A stretch of 64,000 nucleotides of DNA, from contig WPIO01000052.1 in the NCBI GenBank assembly GCA_009760855.2, positions 372,001-436,000 on the forward strand, in the 5' to 3' direction. The notes beneath the pieces are model-generated. The model ran no database searches, was not told the DNA's origin, and saw only the letters and a program-made list of their open reading frames with translations. Made by a program: the position numbers and the translations under genes. The stretch is from Cristatella mucedo (lineage: Eukaryota; Bryozoa; Phylactolaemata; Cristatellidae). Positions 56,501 to 64,000 of the stretch are shown here, one piece after another (the first letter of the stretch is position 1; each line of letters starts with the position of its first letter).

Positions 56501-57932
56501 ATTCTATGCGGCTGGACTTTGTAATGCACTCGCATGATGCATTAGGCGCTGGTCACTACAGCTTGGTTTGCACCTTAGATCGCCTGCGCGACGGTGCTTA
56601 CTCGGTTGGCATGGCTTAAGATGTCTTTGAATTATTGCCGAATCTAAACCTGCACTGCCTATGCCGATTCCCTCCTTCAGCGTTCCGGTCGGACAACCAT
56701 GGGAAACGGTTTCCGTTGACATCCTACAAATTCCAATATCTTCTCATGGGCGAGAGTACTTGCTTGTGCTGCAGGACTATTATGCAAAATGGGCGGAAGC
56801 TGTACCACTACGACGTCAAACAGCAAAACAGTTGGTAATGCGTTGCTATCAACATTCTCTAGGTTCGGATTCCCTTTATTTCTGCACTCTTACCAGGGAA
56901 GTTGTTTTGAAAGGGAATTGGTGCACATGCTGTGCCAGGACTTTGGTGTGGTTAAAGCAAGCACCACACTGTATCACCCTCAAATTGATGGAATGGTTGA
57001 GCGTGTGAACCAGTCACTACTGGCAATGCTGAGAACAACATGTGAACAAACACCCGGCCAATAAGAAGAAACACTGCCCCTGTTACTCTACGCATGACGA
57101 ACCACCACACACACTGCCGTGGGCTACAGCCCATTCAAACTTATGTTTCGGCGGCCTCCATCATTCTGCCACAACCATAGAATCCAAGCCGAAGGACTGC
57201 TACCGAATGCCTACCAACAGAGGCCAAGTGCAACCACGGGCAGTGGAAATCTTGACTGCTAAGGGTGCCGAACACGATGGGTCACCGGTTGAGCCTGACT
57301 TGTCAGTGCCACCTGTGGTACATGGCTCGCTGGGCTAAATGCCAGGCCCCAACCTATACGAAGACCGCCTATATGGCAACAGGATTGAGTCATGCCTTAA
57401 CCTAGCATGCACATTGGCTAAGAGTAAGGAGGGAGGAATGATGAGATCGTAATAGAGAATGCATACCCCAGCCTATGGCAGTGACGTGCTTAAATGTTTT
57501 TGTCTGCTGGTACTTGGTTTGGGGGCTCTCCCGACCTTGACTGATCAATCGAGGCACAGCGTTTCTGCTGCTGGCGTTAGTAACAGCGCTGGCCAATCGG
57601 AGCAAAGCGTCCGTGGGCACAGACGAACGAAGCTCTGGTTAGATTAGAGCGTCTTTAGATAGTTGTTGATTAAACATTGTTGAGTTCGGTTGTCTTCCGA
57701 GTGATCCAAGTCGTTTGCTGTTGAGCTGTAAGCATGCGCACGGCTCACAACAGCTTGCATAATAATGTTGAGTCTGTCCAGCTATGCAACTTTCAAATAA
57801 TTGATCTGGCAGATTCTTTGCATCAGTCTGTGATGCGGTCGTCTTGATCTGCACTCAGAATCGGCCGAAAGTCTCGATAACTTCACCGTTGCTGTGAACA
57901 TGAAACATAAGAGTGTCCTTGATGATCATGCT
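53551..57932 (+). mobile_element. Gypsy-type LTR retrotransposon, decayed
   Basis: Order gag-PR-RT-RNaseH-IN. Gag zinc knuckle CFECSCFGHIARYCANRR (54163); protease DSG in LIDSGSMVSP (54380); RT at 55117-55683 (FVDYRELSKRTEKDAYPLQL, FSTLDMRSGCWQIPV) with the catalytic box changed to YLND; RNase H end RYKPGCQNLNADSLSRR (about 56190); integrase VSVDILQIP and GMVERVNQSLLAML (56720-57060). Segments 53551-53716 and 57765-57932 are direct repeats, covering the leader and gag start. Multiple stops and frameshifts. It lies in a large intron of the NWD1-like gene, same orientation. Confidence 0.88.
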
Positions 57933-58029
57933 CCTCAAAATGCTGCCCATGTTGCTTTAAGATAATGAGCTTTATTACAAGTTATACGTGGTTATGGTAT
58001 GCCAATTGATGTCTCCCAGCTGTCCTTTC

Positions 58030-58910
58030 GTAAATGAACACGTGTACCTGCTTTATCCATCTCAGTGCTTGGTTGCTACTCCAAAGTAACCTCTCGTTAG
58101 ACGACCACATCAGCTCCACAGTCAAATCTGCATACTTTCAGCTACATAACAATACTAAAATTCGGGCTTGTTTAGATAAGGATACCACGTCTCAGTTGGT
58201 CCATGCATTCGTGACATCCCATCTCGACTTCTGCAACTCACTGCTTACTGGACTACTGGCGATTGCCGCTGGTGCAAAACTCCGCAGCTAGGCTTGTCTG
58301 TCGTGAGAGTCGCAGTTGCCACATTACTCCACTTCTCGCCGACCTGCACTGGCTACCAGTCAAGCAACGCATTGACTTCAAGGTTTTATTGCTCACTTTT
58401 AGGTCACTTCATTCTTTGGCTCCAGCTTATCTCTCAGATCTACTCCCCCACCAGGTCAAGCATCGTACCACCCACTTTTCGGAATCCAACAGTTTACCAA
58501 TACCTCGTACAAACCTCAAATCCTTAGGAGACCGTGCATTTAGTTCGTGTGCTCCCAAAGCCTGGAACTCCCTCCCGACTTGCGTCAGAACATCCCCTGA
58601 CTTGACCGCATTTTAAAAGAACTTAAAACGCACCTATTTAGGACAGCATTTATTGGGTCCCTTTGATTCGTCCTTTATGTGCTTATGCGTGCTGACACTG
58701 TGCATGCTGCCACTAACCACATTTGCATGCTGACCCAGTGCATGTCACCCCTAACCATGTTATTCATGTTGTTTATCATGATGATCATGCATGATACTAC
58801 TCACTATTCAATTGATTTTCCCTTTGCAGCAAACGTAAAGCGACTAGAAAGAGATTGAGATCTCGGAGGGTGCTTTATCAAGTGCATTGTTAATATTATT
58901 ATTATTACTC
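58030..58910 (+). mobile_element. CR1-like retrotransposon 3' fragment
   Basis: ORF2 C-terminal sequence (LDDHISSTVKSAYFQLHNNT, LVQNSAARLVCRESRSCHIT, HWLPVKQRIDFKVLLLTFRS) to about 58620, then 3' UTR, hairpin (58837-58885) and ATT-type tail. Close to the 13366 copy, but with an upstream extension. Confidence 0.9.
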
Positions 58911-59134
58911 TACCGGCTCTAGTTTACGTTGAATGGGAAGTCACCTAAGCGAGCTGTCTAATGCATATCACCACACAGTCAAAGAGATTTCGCTTTTAAT
59001 ACTGGCACCACTTTATGCAGGTTTCCATTATATGACATGATGAAATCCTTGCCCCCACTCCAGGATCCCGTTTTTATAGCAAAATTTTATTTGTTTCTCC
59101 TGCGCTGCCTGTAGCCCGTGGATCTCAGCCAAGG

Positions 59135-59285
59135 TATGGTTATGGCTCTTTACGACCCAGGTGGGGGAGTTGAGTACTGCAGTAGGCGATTGGTTATTGC
59201 CCACTGAAAGCAGTGTTGATAGCTGTTAAGGTGCTTCTGCTGCTAACCAAATGAGGCAGTTGAATCGGCTGATCATGAACCTTTA
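59135..59285 (+). repeat. SINE-like segment related to 4318-4500
   Basis: Shares the GTAGGCGATTGGTTATTGCC, GTGTTGATAGCTGTTAAGGT and AATCGGCTGATCATG order with the copy near 4400-4490. Diverged. Confidence 0.5.
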
Positions 59286-59807
59286 ACTTGATTTTGATTA
59301 CAAACCAAATACATTTTTTTCAGTAGAGACTGATGCCGTTATCGGCTTGGTATGCTGCTTTCGAGCCTGTCCTTGCTAGAGATGCCTTAGTCATCAGTGT
59401 TTTCAGTTTTCTGCTACTTGCCTTATTTTTAAAGATGTTTGCATGTATGGTTCGTTTGCTAACCCCGGTACTAAGTTCTGTCTTTTACAATTCGCATGAT
59501 TACGTTTGAAATTTTATAAAAAAAAAAAGGATGTAATCATTTTCATGACTTAGAGCCGTTTGTCGATTAGGCTGGGTAAGGAATGCCACTTAGAATGAAG
59601 ATAGCCGAAGTGTGAGTGTCAAACTTGAGGGTAGAGCTGTCTAATGTCCATTGTTCAGGTAAACAAAATTGTAAGTGCTGAAAAAAGATTCAGTTGCTGT
59701 GGGGTGAGCAAAATAAGCATTGCTTGCCAAAGATTAAGTTGTCTTCAGCCCGTTGAGGCATTCTGTCTCGGCAGTGCTGCACATGCAGCTTGGAAATTAA
59801 ATTCTAG

Positions 59808-59987
59808 GTTTCAAAGACGAAGTAATCAAAAAGGCTTACACATCCGTGTTGAAGTGTTTGCTGCTGTGCTCTCCCACTGCGTCCATGTGTCCAGCTGCTC
59901 TCGGGCCACTGCTGGCAGGTCGCTTGCTGCCCCTGTATGGGGCATCGACATTGATCGACCATCTTCTCGAGGACATATACAGCAAAG
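59808..59987 (+). CDS. NWD1-like gene, exon before the WD-repeat region
   Basis: Acceptor ATTCTAG and donor GTAAGT. It encodes FKDEVIKKAYTSVLKCLLLC and then LGPLLAGRLLPLYGASTLID and HLLEDIYSK. The LxxQLxGRLxxLY pattern occurs ahead of the first WD repeats in NWD1-like proteins. Confidence 0.68.
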
Positions 59988-60108
59988 GTAAGTCACTACC
60001 GGTTATCGTGCATTGGTTCTTTCGTACATATGTATGTGTGGGCTTCCTGCTGTTTTAATCAAGCACTCACCAGGTTTAAAAGTTTGACTTTTGTTTCCTC
60101 CTTTCAGC

Positions 60109-60170
60109 ATGCCAGAGCAGCTGTGTTGTTGTCACTACCCTAACCAATGCACAAGAAAACTATCGCAGTC
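60109..60170 (+). CDS. Possible next NWD1-like exon (weak)
   Basis: A good acceptor (CCTTTCAG) joins in phase with the previous exon and encodes ACQSSCVVVTTLTNAQENY, but no clear donor or family motif is seen before a TAA at 60282. Confidence 0.35.
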
Positions 60171-61279
60171 TCTGCTTAGGTTTGCTTCATTTAAAGCTTT
60201 CGTTGGCTCTTGCCCATCACAATTTTCTGCTAGCTATACGAGGCAATTCTTCGACTGCAAAAAAAGGGGAAAATATGGCTGTTTAATAACATTCCTGTCA
60301 TCGGCTGCCTTTCCAGATGACTTGCTAGCAGTGGCATGCCATGTTTGAGCTGGGACTTAGCTGCAAGCTCACCTTACGACAGAAGCATTTTTCGTGGACC
60401 CCTTGTTTTGGCGGTCAGCCAACTTCCTTGAAATACCTTTGGGTATTTCGCTGGTATCTTTGTTCCGAGGGTGCATGAGCTGCCTTTATCCTATTCAACA
60501 AAAGACCTGCTTATCATATGGTGTGATGTCACCATTAGACACAACCTACCCACAGGCTCTTCTTCAACAGCTCAATACGAGCCTCTCTGCATCCTGTGTC
60601 TGCCCTATCGGCCATCAAATCTAAGAAGCTGAAGTTTAATATGCCGATAACCACTCATTCTGGTAGCAGCTACCGCATCGTGGCTCAGTATGAAGTAAAT
60701 AGCAGGCTGTTTGCTGTTATTTGGGTTTCCCTCAAATCTACTGGAACCCTTACTGCTACTTTAGCTAACTCTGCTTAGCCTGAGCATCACTTAATAGGCC
60801 TGGCACCATTAAAACTTTCTGTTCTGGTGTTAGACCACCAGTTACTTCACATTTACCTAGACCTTCAGTCGCAATTGGTCTGCCATTGACAATAATGCTC
60901 ACCATAGCCCAGATCCTTCCAATCGGCCTCATGCAGGCATCTGAAAGCTTCTGAAACTCGGCCTGCCAAATGTCAGCTCACTAGTAACCACGTGGTTACT
61001 TATATGCGACCAGATTGTCCAGGATAAACTTGATGGATTTCTTCTGACCGAAATATTGACTATGCCCTTATTTGGTTGCTGCATATCTGAGACCAAGACA
61101 CCCGGGCTCTTATTCTTTTAGATCAAGGAGTCTGTCAATGTCGCTGATTAGGTAGCTATAATTGCTTCGTTAAAAGCTTGATGTTAGACCTGTAGATATG
61201 CATTTTTTAAACAGGCCATTTTTTGAATCAGTTGCCATCAGATCCCATCAAAGACATCGTCTCTTACAGCATAAATCAA

Positions 61280-61310
<31 letters not shown>

Positions 61311-61990
61311 TTATCTCGCTGTCTAACCTTATTTACGGCTTCGCACTATTACAACTTTCTGTTCTGGTGTTAGACCACCAGTTACTTCACATTTACCTAG
61401 ATTGGGTCATGTCAAACAAAGGCTTGAACGCAGCTGCAAGAAGTCTGGGTCAGACGCCGATCTAGCCAGTTTCAAAGACTTCCACCATGTCTACACCCGG
61501 AGGTTTCGAAAAGCCAAGAATTTTCATTTTCACTCGTTAACTGAATTCCTGCCCGTTAGACCCAAAAAATATTTGTACGATAGTGAATCGCTTGCTTTTT
61601 AATTCTGAGCTGTCTCACTACCCGGATAATTATTTTTCGGTCGATAAGTTCTTCGATTACTTCATTAGTAAAATTGCAGGCATTTTTGCCTCTATATAGC
61701 AACCTCCGATTAAATCAAGTGTAGATTGGCAATTCGTGACGTCCCTTAAGAATTTTTCCGAGGTTTCTGCTGAAAAATTGGCTACCTGTGGTCTAGTAAA
61801 ATGAGCTCAGCTTTTCCAGACCCTGTCCCATGCCCTCGGTGATCTTCACTCAAAAAGAAAACGTAATCCAACTGCAACTCGGGTTTTTAATTCTTCTCTA
61901 GATAATAGAGTTGTTCTAAAATCCTTAAATTTGGCCATCGCAGACCGATACTTAAAATACCTTGATTAGTTTCAGGTCTCCTGGCAAACT
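60171..61990. repeat. Host sequence with a dispersed direct repeat and (CT)n
   Basis: The phrase ACTTTCTGTTCTGGTGTTAG followed by ACCACCAGTTACTTCACATT occurs at about 60817-60865 and again at 61351-61400. (CT)n lies at 61284-61311. No gene recognised. Confidence 0.6.
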
Positions 61991-62270
61991 ATCGTCCACC
62001 TTTTTTGACCAAGATTCCGGAAAAGATTGTCGCTAAGCATCTCGTAGAACGCATTGAGAGTTATGAATTTTCAGAAAAATTTCAGTCGAGACTCGAACGA
62101 CGCAACTTCACTGAAGCTGCTGTCGTTCTGGTGACTGACGTCATCCTAAGCTGCAACGATGATGAAGTTATTGCCCGGACCCTGCTGGATATATCAGCTA
62201 CTTTCGATACTATTGATCGCGATATTCTACTTGAAGCATTGAGCAACGATCGTTCTGTCGAATGAGGCAC
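61991..62270 (+). mobile_element. Non-LTR retrotransposon RT fragment (second type)
   Basis: TKIPEKIVAKHLVERIESYE, NFTEAAVVLVTDVILSCNDD and LLDISATFDTIDRDILLEAL correspond to the RT region with the catalytic-type ...AFDT-D motif (here TFDT). It differs from the other CR1 copies in the flanking sequence and may be another subfamily. Confidence 0.7.
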
Positions 62271-62297
62271 TGGCTTCGTTCAAATCATACTCATCAG

Positions 62298-62458
62298 ATC
62301 CTGTCCAGTCCATGATGTGTGGCAGTCAAGTATAACCACGACCAGGCTTTATTCTCAGGCCTTTGCTCCTTCCCTCTATCCTGTCCAGTCCATGATGTGT
62401 GGCAGTCAAGTATAACCACGACCAGGCTTTATTCTCAGGCCTTTGCTCCTTCCCTCTA
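62298..62458. repeat. 80-bp perfect-looking tandem duplication
   Basis: The unit from ATCCTGTCCAGTCCATGATG to TTTGCTCCTTCCCTCT occurs twice in a row. A second, shorter tandem (TTCTGGATGT-GGCCATTATTC and TTAAAATAAACAA) follows at about 62592-62660. Confidence 0.9.
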
Positions 62459-63134
62459 GAAAAAATTATTCGGGCCCATGGAATTGTCAATCACTTGTAT
62501 GCTGACTCTAACCGGTTGTATTAGGCATTGAAGCAGTCGTAATCCCCTGAGGCAATGAATGAACTGTCGGCATGCCTTGCCGGCATTCAATTCTGGATGT
62601 TGGCCATTATTCTTAAAATAAACAATTCTGGATGTCGGCCATTATTCTTAAAATAAACAATGATAAAACTTAACGCATGCTCACAGGATGCCTTAAGCAT
62701 GAGCCTGGACATTTACATTTTGCTCTTCATCTAATTGATGTCGTTGTGCATCCGTTATCAATTGGATAACTTTGCTAAAAGTATTGTCAAACTTCCTTGA
62801 ACTTTACGTACTGCCATCACTGACATGTAGAGTAAAAGTTATCCAACCAAAGTTATAAATTAGCCACACTCATTTAAAATTGTATGTTGATCCATATAGT
62901 ATTGACCACGTCATGGGATTTACAAGGCAAAAATTGATGCTGTATATGAAGCTGTGTAAATGTCACAAACATGTGCCTCAACAAGCTGCAAACATGTGCC
63001 TTGATGTACCAAGGTTTAACAAGTAAGGATGCAAGTCGCTTAGGATGCATTTAAGTAGGATATAATTACAGTAGAAGTCGTTTATATCGAAACCTAAGAT
63101 AACTAAATCTCTATATAGGTGCTTTAAATTTTTA

Positions 63135-63375
63135 TATAATAATAATAAAATAATACACTTGATAAAGTGCCCTCAGAGAACTCAAACTCTTTGTATGCAC
63201 TTTACATTTGCTGTAAAGGAAAAACGATCGAATGGTGAGTGGTATCATGCTTGATAAACAACATGGTTAGAGGTGACATGCACAGGGTCAGCATGCAAGT
63301 GTGGCTAGTGGCAGCATGCAATAGTGTCAGCATGCATAAGCACATAAAGGACATATCACATCAATCAACTTTTCC
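63135..63375 (-). mobile_element. CR1-like 3' end, inverted
   Basis: An AATAATAATAAAATAATACA tail, inverted hairpin (63160-63210) and 3' UTR phrases (GCATGCAAGTGTGGCTAGTG) up to GCATAAGCACATAAAGGACA. Confidence 0.85.
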
Positions 63376-64000
63376 CCTGGAAACCCAGATACCCTCACGT
63401 GTACATATCCCATGATGACTCCAGAGTAGATGGAAAATACTTCAGCATACTTTGACTAGTCTCCCCAAATAAGCTGGAATGCTCTGACCGTGAGCTAGTG
63501 TAGTTGAACGAATATAAAAATGTAAGTGCACTTACTATATGTGATTATGTGTGAATGAATTCTTAGAGAACAGTGATTTGCATTGAATCATGCTTAGACA
63601 AGCATACAAAAGCAAGTGTCATGCCCAGCTAGCATGCCAAAGCATCACTTAGCAGCTTTTGCTGCTGCTACTGATTGCTGCTTGGGTTATTCTTGTAACC
63701 AGATTATGCCATTATATCAAGCGTTACACACGAAAATGACATTGGAAAGAAGAACGTGCCTACATGAACTTGCTGTTCAACTGGTGTTAGTGTCTCTTGG
63801 GCTCTAGCGTTGCAAAGAAAAAGTTGCCAGAGAATGCACTTACCCTGCCCATTCTGTTTTTGTTCTGCACGTTCCTTTACAATGGCAGCTCATGTGCACA
63901 TTGAGTTCCAGACAAGGTGAAAAGTAATGCTGTGGTTGTAATGTTGATCAATCGCCACCAGCCTGTAGCCGCACGTCAGGTTTGGGTGCTGGTTGTAGGC
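63376..64000. other. Unannotated right edge
   Basis: No gene or repeat recognised. Confidence 0.35.

Overview
This is a eukaryotic window, most likely from an invertebrate animal. The right half carries an intron-split gene of the NACHT/WD-repeat (NWD1-like) family with ordinary GT-AG introns. The whole window is littered with CR1-like non-LTR retrotransposon ends, tRNA-derived SINEs, a Gypsy LTR element and microsatellites. The species cannot be named from the sequence.

The dominant feature, about 1.0-28.5 kb, is a decayed Polinton/Maverick (adintovirus-like) endogenous DNA virus. An AT-rich coding core (about 4.66-26.41 kb) lies between GC-richer inverted terminal repeats (about 1020-2240 and 26430-28520). 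The left side carries an extra repeat copy (2800-4190) in direct orientation. The core holds the hallmark set: DDE (retroviral-type) integrase, major capsid protein, a penton-like candidate and other putative virion proteins, A32/FtsK-type packaging ATPase, adenovirus-type cysteine protease and protein-primed family B DNA polymerase. It also holds accessory genes: a YqaJ-like nuclease, a phospholipase A2-like protein, a zinc-ribbon protein with GSGR repeats, two loci of phage-tail-fibre-like genes, and an intact HNH-AP2 endonuclease gene. Most genes carry single-base frameshifts or in-frame stops, and retrotransposon 3' ends interrupt the ATPase, a small membrane-protein gene and the 3' edge of the polymerase, so the copy is probably not functional. 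Many of its genes start directly after a TATAG-A(n)-ATG signal, which looks like an element-specific promoter.

From about 28.5 to 38 kb there is mostly intergenic or intronic sequence with retrotransposon remnants and microsatellites. From about 38.0 to 60.0 kb, plus-strand exons encode the DUF4062-like N-terminus, the NACHT P-loop and Walker B regions, and the following helical region of an NWD1-like protein. The introns are filled by CR1 (43.2-44.8 kb, 58.0-58.9 kb) and Gypsy (53.55-57.93 kb) elements. Any WD repeats would lie beyond the window or were not recognisable. The last 4 kb is repeat debris.
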